A DNA stretch of 64,000 nt, taken from positions 248,001-312,000 of the forward strand of contig NZ_MKVA01000011.1 of the NCBI RefSeq assembly GCF_001899075.1, given 5' to 3'. Shown piece by piece: positions 1-7,470 of this stretch. Origin of the DNA: Devosia sp. 67-54. GTDB taxonomy: Bacteria > Pseudomonadota > Alphaproteobacteria > Rhizobiales > Devosiaceae. Every line of letters begins with the position of its first letter. The stretch's first letter is position 1. The position numbers and the translations under genes are program-made. Below the pieces are notes generated by a model. It ran no database searches and had not been told where the DNA came from. It worked only from the letters and a program-made list of their open reading frames with translations.

Positions 1-45
1 CCGCACAAGATCGAACGCGCGGGCATCCCGGCGACGGGGGTGTGA
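1..45 (+). CDS. C-terminal tail of an upstream gene (partial)
   Basis: Frame 1 is open from the window edge and ends in TGA after 14 codons (PHKIERAGIPATGV). The next gene begins 64 bases later on the same strand, so this may be the last gene before the ABC operon or its first member. The piece is too short to assign a family. In rhizobia similar importers sit beside pyrimidine-catabolism genes, but that is context, not evidence from these 14 residues. Confidence 0.3.
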   Translation, partial: PHKIERAGIPATGV

Positions 46-109
46 GTTTGACGCTGGGGGGAGCAACACACGCAGCAGCGTTGGCTTGGCGGTGGGAGGG
101 GCGGCCGCA

Positions 110-892
110 ATGACCGCCGTCGTCTCCGCCAAAAATCTCGGCCTCACATTCCGCACCAATGACGGCGACGTCGTCGCGCTCTCTGACGTCAATCTCGAGG
201 TGCAGCCGGGCGAGTTCGTCTCCTTCATTGGCCCGTCGGGCTGCGGCAAGACCACGTTCCTGCGCGTCATCGCCGATCTCGAACAGCCGACCTCGGGAAC
301 CATCAGCGTCAACGGCATGACGCCCGAGGCGGCGCGCAAATCGCGCTCCTATGGCTATGTGTTCCAGGCGCCGGCGCTGTTTCCCTGGCGCACCATCGAA
401 AAGAACGTCGCTCTGCCGCTCGAGATCATGGGCCACTCCGACGCCGAGCGGAAGGCGCGCATCGCCCGCACGCTCGAGCTCGTGAACCTCACCGGCTTCG
501 AGCGCAAATTTCCCTGGCAGCTCTCGGGCGGCATGCAGCAACGCGCCTCCATCGCCCGCGCGCTGGCATTCGACGCCGACCTGCTGCTGATGGACGAGCC
601 GTTCGGCGCCCTCGACGAGATCGTGCGCGACCATCTCAATTCCGAGCTGCTGAAGCTCTTCGCCGCCACCAAAAAGACCATCGCCTTCGTCACCCACTCG
701 ATCCCCGAGGCGGTGTATCTCTCCACCAAGATCGTGGTGATGAGCCCGCGCCCCGGCCGGGTCACCGACATCATCGACTCGACGCTGCCGGCCGAACGCC
801 CGCTCGAGATCCGCGAGACCCCGGAATTCCTCGAGATCGCCCACCGCGTGCGCGAAGGCCTGCGCGCCGGACATTCCTACGAGCAGTCGTGA
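110..892 (+). CDS. ABC importer ATP-binding subunit (SsuB/TauB/ThiZ type)
   Basis: Cytoplasmic ATPase of about 260 residues that powers the importer encoded by the next three genes. Visible motifs are Walker A (GPSGCGKTT), the Q-loop in YVFQAPALFPW, the signature LSGGMQQR, Walker B (LLLMDEP) and the H-loop in THSIPEA. The pattern is typical of the nitrate/taurine/thiamine-precursor subfamily. An in-frame TTG exists 24 bases upstream, but the ATG used here has a strong GGGAGGGG ribosome site eight bases before it. The stop overlaps the next start (TGATG), indicating translational coupling. Confidence 0.93.
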   Translation: MTAVVSAKNLGLTFRTNDGDVVALSDVNLEVQPGEFVSFIGPSGCGKTTFLRVIADLEQPTSGTISVNGMTPEAARKSRSYGYVFQAPALFPWRTIEKNVALPLEIMGHSDAERKARIARTLELVNLTGFERKFPWQLSGGMQQRASIARALAFDADLLLMDEPFGALDEIVRDHLNSELLKLFAATKKTIAFVTHSIPEAVYLSTKIVVMSPRPGRVTDIIDSTLPAERPLEIRETPEFLEIAHRVREGLRAGHSYEQS

Positions 893-1818
893 TGACGGCG
901 ATCAGGGACAGCAAGGTCTTCGCCATTTTCGTGCTGGTGCTCGTCCTGATCGTGGTCTGGTATGTGGGCGCGGTGCTGCTCAATTGGGGCGTGGTCACCG
1001 ATCGCTTCTCGCGCGACGGCGCCACGCATTCGCTCACCGACATCGTCCTCACCACGCTGAGCTACACCCGCCCGGTGCTGCCGGCGCCGCACCAGGTGGC
1101 GGTCGATCTGTGGAACACCACGCTGACGCTGGCGCCCTCCAACAAGCGGAGCCTGCTCTATCACGCCTGGATCACGCTGTCGGCGACGCTGCTCGGCTTC
1201 GTCATGGGCACCGTGCTCGGCGTCGTGCTGGCGCTGTTCATCGTGCTCAACCAGGCCGCCAGCCGCTCGCTGATGCCGTGGATCATTGCCAGCCAGACCG
1301 TGCCGATCCTGGCGGTGGCGCCGGTGATCGTGGTGCTGACCTACAATGTCCTCACCGGGCAGAACGCGGTGGCGCAGCTGCTGCATCTCGATGCCGACGC
1401 GGCGCAGCTCATCAGCAAGGCGGTGATCGCCACCTATCTCAGCTTCTTTCCGGTGGTGGTGGGCATGGTCAAGGGCCTGCGCAGCCCCGAGACCATCCAG
1501 CTCGATCTGATGCGCACCTACAACGCCACCACGACGCAGACCGTGTGGCTGCTGCGCTGGCCCACCGCCGTGCCCTTCCTCTTCGCCTCGATGAAGGTGG
1601 CGGTCGCCGCCAGCCTCGTCGGCGCCATCGTCGCCGAGCTGCCGACCGGCGCCGTCTCGGGCCTCGGCGCCCGGCTGCTGATCGGCTCGTACAACGGCCA
1701 GATGGTGCAGATCTGGTCGGTGCTGCTGCTCTCGGCTATCCTCGCCGGCCTCCTGGTGCTGGCCGTCGGCATCGTCGAGCGCCTGGTGGTCGCCCGCATG
1801 GGAGCGCGTCCCGCATGA
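892..1818 (+). CDS. ABC importer permease, first subunit
   Basis: Inner-membrane permease of 308 residues in the BPD_transp_1 family. A hydrophobic N-terminal anchor is followed by a long periplasmic stretch and a block of about five membrane helices. The EAA-type coupling loop lies around residues 195-230 (PETIQLDLMRTYNATTTQ). It is shorter than the second permease, and the two probably form a heterodimer. ATG was chosen over the GTG three bases upstream because it overlaps the ATPase stop. Its own stop overlaps the next start by four bases. Confidence 0.9.
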   Translation: MTAIRDSKVFAIFVLVLVLIVVWYVGAVLLNWGVVTDRFSRDGATHSLTDIVLTTLSYTRPVLPAPHQVAVDLWNTTLTLAPSNKRSLLYHAWITLSATLLGFVMGTVLGVVLALFIVLNQAASRSLMPWIIASQTVPILAVAPVIVVLTYNVLTGQNAVAQLLHLDADAAQLISKAVIATYLSFFPVVVGMVKGLRSPETIQLDLMRTYNATTTQTVWLLRWPTAVPFLFASMKVAVAASLVGAIVAELPTGAVSGLGARLLIGSYNGQMVQIWSVLLLSAILAGLLVLAVGIVERLVVARMGARPA

Positions 1819-2933
1819 GCCGGCTCGAGCGCATCCTCGCCATCGCCGCCGCACTCTTTGCCGTGCTCGCCATCGCGCTGCCGCTCGGCATCCGCGGCGA
1901 TGCCGTGGTGATGAGCTGGACCGGCGTGCTGTCGGTCGCCTGGCCGGTGCTGGTGCTGCTGCTGCTGGCGCTGTTCACGCTGAAGCTGCCGCCGCTCGTC
2001 TCCGGCCTGCTCGCGGTCGCCGGCGGCGCCGTGGTGCTGTTCGAGCTGGCCCAGTTCGACAGCGCCGGCTGGGGCTACTGGGCGCTGCTCGCCACCGCCT
2101 GGCTCGTCGCCTGGCTGTTCGCCGAACGGCTGTCGGCGCGGCTGGCCTCGGGCGCCGAGCGCCGGCGCTGGCTGGGCATGCTGGTGCCGACCATGTTCGG
2201 CCTCGCGGTGCTCGTCGCCTGGGAGGCGGGGACGCGCGGCGGCAACGTGCCCAACGTGCTGCTGCCGGCGCCCTCGGTGATCTGGGCGCGGATCGTCGCC
2301 AACCTGCCGATCCTCGCCGCCGATTTCCAGCAGACCTTCCTCAAGGCGGTGCTCGCCGGCTACGCCATCGGCAACGGCGTCGGCCTGCTCGTCGCCATCG
2401 CCATCGACCGCTCGCCTTTCCTCAAGCGCGGCCTGTTGCCGATCGGCAGCTTCGTGTCGGCGCTGCCGCTGGTCGGCATCGCCCCGATCATGGTCATGTG
2501 GTTCGGCTTCGACTGGCCGTCCAAGGCGGCGGTGGTCGTGCTGATGACGTTCTTTCCGATGCTGGTCAACGCCGTGGCCGGCCTCAACGTCACCGTCGCC
2601 ATGGAGCGCGATCTGATGCGCTCCTACGCCTCGTCCTACTGGCAGACGCTGTTCAAGCTGCGGCTGCCGGCGGCGGCGCCGTTCATCTTCAACGCCCTCA
2701 AGATCAACTCGACTCTGGCCCTGATTGGCGCAATCGTAGCGGAGTTCTTCGGCACCCCGGTGGTGGGCATGGGGTTCCGGATCTCGACCGCGGTCGGCCG
2801 CATGGACATCGACCTGGTCTGGGCAGAAATCGCCGTGTCGGCCCTGGCGGGGTCGGTCTTCTACGGCGTCGTCGCGCTCATCGAGCGCGCCGTGACGTTC
2901 TGGCATCCGTCGATCCGTGGTGGAACGACGTAA
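1815..2933 (+). CDS. ABC importer permease, second subunit
   Basis: Second permease, 372 residues. About four extra N-terminal membrane segments (residues 1-110) precede the core BPD_transp_1 domain, whose coupling loop includes MERDLMRSYASSYWQTL near residue 265. The start is an ATGA overlap with the previous stop. The same reading frame is open far upstream, but that part translates to arginine- and alanine-rich shadow sequence, so the ATG at the overlap is the real start. The unequal sizes of the two permeases suggest a specialised N-terminal scaffold in this subunit. Confidence 0.9.
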   Translation: MSRLERILAIAAALFAVLAIALPLGIRGDAVVMSWTGVLSVAWPVLVLLLLALFTLKLPPLVSGLLAVAGGAVVLFELAQFDSAGWGYWALLATAWLVAWLFAERLSARLASGAERRRWLGMLVPTMFGLAVLVAWEAGTRGGNVPNVLLPAPSVIWARIVANLPILAADFQQTFLKAVLAGYAIGNGVGLLVAIAIDRSPFLKRGLLPIGSFVSALPLVGIAPIMVMWFGFDWPSKAAVVVLMTFFPMLVNAVAGLNVTVAMERDLMRSYASSYWQTLFKLRLPAAAPFIFNALKINSTLALIGAIVAEFFGTPVVGMGFRISTAVGRMDIDLVWAEIAVSALAGSVFYGVVALIERAVTFWHPSIRGGTT

Positions 2934-2957
2934 GGGAGCAACAAGAAGGGAACGACC

Positions 2958-3959
2958 ATGAAGACGAACACCATCTTTGCCGCGGTGGCGCTCAGCGCCC
3001 TGCTGGCGGGCGCCACCGGGGCCAATGCCGCCGACGCGCTGAAGCTGAAGCTGAAATGGGTGCCGCAGGCGCAGTTCGCCGGCTACTACGTGGCCGCCCA
3101 GAAGGGCTACTACAAGGACGCCAACCTCGACGTGACCATCGACGCCGCCTCCACCGACGTCAGCCCGGTGCAGGCGCTGGTCGGCGGCACCGCCGACGTG
3201 GTCATCGACTGGGCGGCCGACGCGCTGTCGAGCCGCGAGAAGGGCGTCAACCTCGTCAACATCGCGCAGCCGTTCAAGAAGTCCGGCCTGCTGCTCACCT
3301 GCCGCAAGGACATGGGCATCACCGGCACCGCCGACTTCAAGGGCAAGACCCTGGGCGTCTGGTTCGGCGGCAATGAATATCCGTTCTACGCCTTCATGGC
3401 CAAGCTCAACCTGCCCACCAATGGCGGCGCCGACGGCGTCACCGTGCTGAAGCAGGGCTTCAACGTCGATCCGCTGCTGCAGAAGCAGGCGGCGTGCGTG
3501 TCGACCATGACCTACAACGAATACGGCCAGGTGCTCGATGGCGGCCTGAAGCCCGACGACCTCGTCGTCTTCAACTACCGCGACGAGGGCGTGGGCATGC
3601 TCGAGGACGGCCTCTACGTCCTGCAGGACAAGCTGGCCGACGCCAAGTTCAAGGACGTGCTGGTGCGCTTCGTGCGCGCCTCGATGAAGGGCTGGGAAGA
3701 CGCGGTGAAGAACCCCGACGAAGCCGCCCAGATCGTGGTCGATTCCGACCCCACCGGCGCCGCCACCATCGACCACCAGAAGTACATGATGGGCGAGGTC
3801 GCCAAGCTGATCGACCCGGCCTTCAAGGGCGCGCTCGATGCCAACGACTTCAAGCAGACGGTGGCGACGCTGCTCGCCAACAAGAGCGGCGACAACCCGG
3901 CCATCACCAAGGAGCCGGATGCCGGCGCCTACACCACCGAGATCACCGACGCCGAATAA
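2958..3959 (+). CDS. ABC importer periplasmic binding protein, NMT1/THI5-like
   Basis: Secreted solute-binding protein of 333 residues. The signal peptide (about residues 1-24) ends in ANAAD. The mature N-terminus, KLKWVPQAQFAGYYVA, is characteristic of the NMT1/THI5-like family that binds pyrimidines, thiamine precursors and riboflavin. Rhizobia have a uridine/pyrimidine importer of the same architecture, so a pyrimidine or HMP-like ligand is the best guess, but the exact ligand cannot be read from sequence. It lies 24 bases after the second permease with a GGGAACGACC ribosome site and is the last gene of the operon. Confidence 0.9.
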   Translation: MKTNTIFAAVALSALLAGATGANAADALKLKLKWVPQAQFAGYYVAAQKGYYKDANLDVTIDAASTDVSPVQALVGGTADVVIDWAADALSSREKGVNLVNIAQPFKKSGLLLTCRKDMGITGTADFKGKTLGVWFGGNEYPFYAFMAKLNLPTNGGADGVTVLKQGFNVDPLLQKQAACVSTMTYNEYGQVLDGGLKPDDLVVFNYRDEGVGMLEDGLYVLQDKLADAKFKDVLVRFVRASMKGWEDAVKNPDEAAQIVVDSDPTGAATIDHQKYMMGEVAKLIDPAFKGALDANDFKQTVATLLANKSGDNPAITKEPDAGAYTTEITDAE

Positions 3960-3987
3960 GCGCTTCCGGATCGGGCGGCAGTGCGAT

Positions 3988-4064
3988 GCCCGACTGAAAC
4001 ACCGTCGTATCGACTCCATCGCCCCCCTCCCCCTTGCGGGGAGGGGTTGGGGGTGGGGGCCGCA
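3988..4064. repeat. Intergenic palindromic repeat, copy 1 (family A)
   Basis: The core is a GC-rich hairpin, CCCCTCCCCCTTGCGGGGAGGGG, followed by a G-run. It is preceded by CCCGACTG and followed by CCACCG. A second copy with the same flanks and about 75% identity lies downstream of the DUF2793 gene at 11928-12012. Both sit just after a gene end, as expected for a REP-like dispersed element that may act as a 3' stabiliser. Confidence 0.7.
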
Positions 4065-4072
4065 ATCCACCG

Positions 4073-4107
4073 AAAGAGGCGGTTCAGCCCGCCTCTTTCT
4101 TTTTGCC
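4073..4107. terminator. Rho-independent terminator of the ABC operon
   Basis: The stem AAGAGGCGG / CCGCCTCTT has a short loop and is followed by TCTTTTT on the plus strand. It overlaps the last codons of the convergent minus-strand gene, so the two transcription units share this boundary. Confidence 0.75.
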
Positions 4108-4839
4108 CGCCGGCGTGTGCGGCGGGTGCGCCTTGGGCGCCGCCTCGACCACCGTCCCCGGCGTGCCGGCGGCAAAACTCGCGCTCGCCAGTTCGGCCGG
4201 GATCGATTTGAGCGGCGCAAGGCGCAGGCTCTCGAGCCGCAATTGCAGCGTCACCGGCTCGCTGTTGGTGCCCGGCGGCCCGGTGCGCGGCACCTCGAAG
4301 CGGATCAGCACGATGTTGTTGCCGTTGTCGTCGGTGCCGCCGGCGCGCGCCACCGCCTGCGGCACCAGGAAGCGCCCGAAGATGCCCTTGGACGAGGTGA
4401 AGCTCAGCGTGCCGACGCGGCTGCCGTTCACCACCACCTGCACGTCGCGCTCGGGCTTGGAGCTGTCGGTATTGGCCCAGCTCGCAAACGTCAGCAGGAA
4501 ATCGTCGTCGGGCAGCGGCATCACGATGCGGATGATGCCGTAATCGCCGAACGAGCGGATGCCGGTGTTGCTGGGCGGCATGAACCCGCACCAGCGCACC
4601 GTGTCGAGCGAAAAGCCGCTGCGGTCGGGCACGAAGCTGATCGGCTCGCCCAGGGGGTAGTAGCCGGTCGCCACATTGTCGGCGCGCGGAAAGCACGAGG
4701 CCGAACGGTCGATATAGTAGGCGCGGTAGTCGTCGCTGACATTGGGCCTCAGCACCATGTACAGCACCACGAGGTCGAACAGCGCGATCAGCGCCACGAC
4801 CGCAAGGTGCCAGAGCCGGGGCTGGTAGGTGGGCAGCAT
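4084..4839 (-). CDS. Membrane-anchored protein of unknown function, partner of the PIG-V-like transferase
   Basis: I do not recognise a family. The 251-residue product has one N-terminal membrane segment (about residues 8-30), then a globular domain predicted to be periplasmic and a basic tail ending KKKEAG. The domain contains an NGSRVGTLSF stretch and many beta-prone segments, suggesting a beta-sandwich. It starts nine bases after the upstream transferase gene; an in-frame GTG overlapping that gene's stop (position 4851) is an alternative start. The coupling suggests both proteins act on the same envelope glycan, which is inference. Confidence 0.75.
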   Translation of the reverse strand: MLPTYQPRLWHLAVVALIALFDLVVLYMVLRPNVSDDYRAYYIDRSASCFPRADNVATGYYPLGEPISFVPDRSGFSLDTVRWCGFMPPSNTGIRSFGDYGIIRIVMPLPDDDFLLTFASWANTDSSKPERDVQVVVNGSRVGTLSFTSSKGIFGRFLVPQAVARAGGTDDNGNNIVLIRFEVPRTGPPGTNSEPVTLQLRLESLRLAPLKSIPAELASASFAAGTPGTVVEAAPKAHPPHTPAGKKKEAG

Positions 4840-4847
4840 GCGCGCGC

Positions 4848-6026
4848 TCACATCAGGTAATAGGAGCGCCCGGTCCAGGTGGGCAGCAGCAGCACGTCGA
4901 GGATCAGCAGCGCCGGCAGCAGCAGGTAGAACAGCCATTTCCAGCGCGAGAACAGCAGCGACGCGGTGATCAGCACCGGCGCCAGCCCGACCACGAAGCG
5001 CAGCATCGAATAGGCGTTGGTCGAGAGCGGCAGCAGCACGCCGAACAGCGAGAACAGCGCCCAGTCCCACTTGCCCTTCCACGCCATCACCCCGCTCAGC
5101 GCCATGCCGGCGATCGCCGCCAGCCCGAAGGCGAGGTCGGTGCTGATGGTGGAGTAATTGTGCGCGTCGAACTGCATCTTCAGCGTCAGCCACAGATTGC
5201 GGAACGGATCGGAGAACGCCCGGCCCCAGGCGCGCTGGATGTGGACGAACGCCAGCGCATCGCCCGAATGGAACCACAGATAGATCGCGAACAGGCAGAT
5301 GCCGACCGGCACCAGCGCCACCGCCAGCAGCAGATCGGTGCGCTTCCACAGCGTGCGGAAGAAGCCGCGCACCGAGCCGCCGTCCCTCAGATGGTTCTGG
5401 AACGCCGCGATCAGGATGGCGCCGGCAAACAACAGCCCGGTCGAGCGCGTCGCCGACATCAGCGCTCCGGCCACCCCCGCCGACACGTAGTCGCGCTGCT
5501 TCAGCAGCACGAAGCCGGCGATGGTCAGCATGATGAACAGCGCCTCGGTATAGAGCGTCGAGAAATAATACGAGAACGGCCCGAGGAACAAAAAGAAGCA
5601 GAACAGGAAATAGGCGCGGAAGCGGCGCTCGAACAGCGGCCAGCTCAGGATCGCCGCCCACACGCTGAGCAGCAGCGTCAGGATCGAGCCGCCCACCAGC
5701 ATGGAAAGCCCGGTGATGCGGTTCAGCCCCCACACCAAGATCGAATAGAACGGAAAGAACGCCCAGTTGTTGGCGTCGCCCTTGTCGAACCCCGACGGCC
5801 GGCCCTCATAGCCATAGAGCGCCAGCCGCTCATAGGCGTTGCAGTCGTAGACGCACAGCGCCCGCAGATAGTCGTTGAAGCCCCAATGCCCGGTGGTGCG
5901 CACATAGACGGCGTAGCGCAGCAGCACGCCGATCAGCATCAGGTAGAAGGGCAGCAGCACGTAGGCCGGAATCCGCCAGGTCCAGCGCCGGGCGGCGGCT
6001 TTGCTTTCGGCAATCGTCTCGTCCAT
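4848..6026 (-). CDS. PIG-V-like GT-C membrane glycosyltransferase
   Basis: Polytopic inner-membrane protein of 392 residues with about nine or ten hydrophobic segments. Landmarks match PIG-V / GPI-mannosyltransferase-2 type GT-C enzymes: NNWAFFPFYS near residue 85, STLYTEALF near 155 and SATRSTGLLFA near 190. Family members transfer mannose or another sugar from a lipid-phosphate donor to an acceptor on the outer face of the membrane; the substrate here is unknown. It is the first gene of a two-gene unit. A possible general-stress (EcfG) promoter lies about 65 bases upstream. Confidence 0.8.
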   Translation of the reverse strand: MDETIAESKAAARRWTWRIPAYVLLPFYLMLIGVLLRYAVYVRTTGHWGFNDYLRALCVYDCNAYERLALYGYEGRPSGFDKGDANNWAFFPFYSILVWGLNRITGLSMLVGGSILTLLLSVWAAILSWPLFERRFRAYFLFCFFLFLGPFSYYFSTLYTEALFIMLTIAGFVLLKQRDYVSAGVAGALMSATRSTGLLFAGAILIAAFQNHLRDGGSVRGFFRTLWKRTDLLLAVALVPVGICLFAIYLWFHSGDALAFVHIQRAWGRAFSDPFRNLWLTLKMQFDAHNYSTISTDLAFGLAAIAGMALSGVMAWKGKWDWALFSLFGVLLPLSTNAYSMLRFVVGLAPVLITASLLFSRWKWLFYLLLPALLILDVLLLPTWTGRSYYLM

Positions 6027-6090
6027 CTGACGCTACAGCGACCTCGCGGGGGGCACGGGCGTTTTAGCGCAGCCCGGTGCTGAACCCAAC

Positions 6091-6115
6091 AACTTGTTCC
6101 GGCCACGCCGGTTCC
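6091..6115 (-). promoter_or_regulatory. Candidate EcfG (general stress sigma) promoter
   Basis: Read on the minus strand the site is GGAAC, 16 bases, then AGTT, close to the known alphaproteobacterial EcfG consensus GGAAC-N16/17-CGTT. It would start transcription about 55-60 bases before the PIG-V-like gene. There is one mismatch in the -10 half, so this is a candidate only. Confidence 0.35.
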
Positions 6116-6170
6116 GCCTGTTGCACGACAATTGGGCAGCGAGGCAACCAAATTGCGGCATCGCGCCTTT

Positions 6171-6209
6171 GTGACTCGAGCAAATTGCGTCACCGAGCAA
6201 TTGCGTCAC
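6171..6209. repeat. Short direct and inverted repeats before the tiny membrane gene
   Basis: TTGCGTCAC occurs twice, 16 bases apart (6185-6193 and 6201-6209), each preceded by GAGCAA. An inverted GTGAC lies at 6171-6175. The array ends just before the ribosome site of the 24-residue gene, so it may be an operator. No regulator family can be named. Confidence 0.45.
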
Positions 6210-6222
6210 AGGAGCTTGCCCC

Positions 6223-6297
6223 ATGAACGGTATCATCTATCTCGTCGGCCTGGTCGTGGTGATCATGGCCATTCTGTCCTTCTTCGGCCTGCGCTGA
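6223..6297 (+). CDS. Tiny membrane protein (24 residues)
   Basis: Encodes MNGIIYLVGLVVVIMAILSF plus FGLR: a single hydrophobic helix with almost no soluble part. It has a proper ribosome site (AGGAG, eight bases before ATG) and lies 12 bases before the next gene. Very similar short proteins recur in alphaproteobacteria from my general knowledge. It probably inserts in the inner membrane and associates with its neighbour's product; no function is established. Confidence 0.75.
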   Translation: MNGIIYLVGLVVVIMAILSFFGLR

Positions 6298-6309
6298 GCG
6301 AGGCCGCCC

Positions 6310-7236
6310 ATGACCATCGAACATGACGTCGTCATCGCCGCCGCGCCCGCCGCCGGCGGCGCAGCAGAACATCATTCCTACATCGACTGGGCTGCCGTCA
6401 TCGGCGGCATCGTGCTCGCCTCGGCGATCTCGCTGCTGCTGCTTGCCTTCGGCTCGGCGGTCGGCCTGAGCTTCGCCAATTTCCGCAGCTTCACCGGCGT
6501 CGCCCCGATCTGGGTCGGCATCGCCGCCGCGAGCTGGCTGCTCTGGGTGCAGATCTCGAGCTTCATGGCCGGTGGCTACCTCACCGGCCGCATGCGCCGC
6601 CGCTTCCACGACGCCACCGAGCACGAAAGCGACGTGCGCGACGGCGCCCACGGCCTCCTGGTCTGGGCCGGGGCGCTGGTGGTCGGCGCCATCATCACCG
6701 TCGGCGGCCTCGGCGCCGCGGTCGGTGCCATCGGCAATGCCGTCGGCACCGCCACCACCGCGGCGTCCAACGTCGCGCAGGGGGCGGCCGCCAATCCCGG
6801 CGCGGCCAACGCGCTCGACCCCAACGCCTACTTCACCGACCAGCTCTTCCGCCTGCCCGCCGACGGCGCGGCGCCGCAGGGCGCCGACGTTGCCGACGCC
6901 CGCGGCGAAGCCGGACGCATCCTTGCGGCCAGCGCCGTCTCGGGCAACGTCAGCGACGACGACAAGGCCTATCTCGGCCAGCTCGTGGCGCAGTCGACCG
7001 GCCTGCCGGCCGACCAGGCCACGGCCCGCGTCGACCAGGTGCTGAAGGCGGTGGACGACGCCAGGGCCAAGGCCGCAGAAGCCGCCGAGACGGCCCGCAA
7101 GACCGCCGTGCTCGCCGCCTTCCTCACCGCCGCCTCGCTGCTGGTCAGCGCCGTCGGCGCCTATTGGGCCGCCATGAAGGGTGGTCGCCATCGCGACGAG
7201 GGCACGGTGTTCGCCGATGTCTTCGGCCGCTACTGA
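6310..7236 (+). CDS. Four-helix membrane protein of unknown function
   Basis: 308 residues. Predicted membrane segments lie around residues 25-50, 64-90 and 117-145, followed by an Ala/Asp-rich soluble region (about 150-265) and a final helix near 270-290. The first helix begins YIDWAAVIGGIVLA, a signature I associate with a rhizobial family sometimes labelled PhnA-like, though nothing here resembles PhnA. It is flanked by two tiny membrane proteins on the same strand, and the three probably work as one membrane complex. Function unknown. Confidence 0.85.
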   Translation: MTIEHDVVIAAAPAAGGAAEHHSYIDWAAVIGGIVLASAISLLLLAFGSAVGLSFANFRSFTGVAPIWVGIAAASWLLWVQISSFMAGGYLTGRMRRRFHDATEHESDVRDGAHGLLVWAGALVVGAIITVGGLGAAVGAIGNAVGTATTAASNVAQGAAANPGAANALDPNAYFTDQLFRLPADGAAPQGADVADARGEAGRILAASAVSGNVSDDDKAYLGQLVAQSTGLPADQATARVDQVLKAVDDARAKAAEAAETARKTAVLAAFLTAASLLVSAVGAYWAAMKGGRHRDEGTVFADVFGRY

Positions 7237-7248
7237 GGAGGATCGGAC

Positions 7249-7338
7249 ATGCGCAATCTTGGTGCCGGCATTCTGCTCTGGCTGCTCGGCGTTCCCATCT
7301 GGCTGATCATCATCATCCTGCTGTTCATCCACCACTAA
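7249..7338 (+). CDS. Tiny membrane protein (29 residues)
   Basis: Begins MRNLGAGILLWLLGVP and continues into an isoleucine/leucine helix ending FIHH. It starts 12 bases after the 308-residue protein, and a perfect GGAGGA ribosome site directly follows that gene's stop. It is a single membrane helix with a basic N-terminus and two terminal histidines. Together with the 24-residue gene it brackets the larger membrane protein. Confidence 0.75.
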   Translation: MRNLGAGILLWLLGVPIWLIIIILLFIHH

Positions 7339-7345
7339 CACCCGC

Positions 7346-7379
7346 ACTCGGCGCTCCTCTCCCGCTTGCGGGAGACGGG
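7346..7379. repeat. Intergenic palindromic repeat, family B, copy 1
   Basis: Contains CTCGGCGCTCCTCTCCCGCT followed by TGCGGGAG. The same unit, with one or two changes, occurs after polA at 55014-55059. Its hairpin core is CTCCCGCTTGCGGGAG. Confidence 0.6.
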
Positions 7380-7399
7380 GACCGCGCGTCGCGTAATGG

Positions 7400-7443
7400 A
7401 GGGGCGGCCCCAGGCATCGGTGCCTGGGGCCGCCCCTTTCGTC
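7400..7443. terminator. Bidirectional terminator hairpin
   Basis: A perfect 16-bp stem (GGGGCGGCCCCAGGCA with its complement) around a TCGG tetraloop is followed by TTTCG on the plus strand. It separates the convergent tiny-membrane-protein unit and the GGDEF-EAL gene. Confidence 0.75.
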
Positions 7444-7470
7444 GGCCGCCACCGGCGTCCCGAATCTGTC

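Noticed and set aside
984-1814. Upstream extension of the second ABC permease frame
   Set aside because: The extension lies inside the first permease in another frame and reads as Arg/Ala-rich nonsense. The ATGA overlap at 1815 is the real start.
1518-4220. Very long open frame (900 codons) on the minus strand across the ABC operon
   Set aside because: Its translation is His/Arg/Gly/Glu-rich with no protein-like segments, and it is antisense to four well-supported genes. It results from high GC content.
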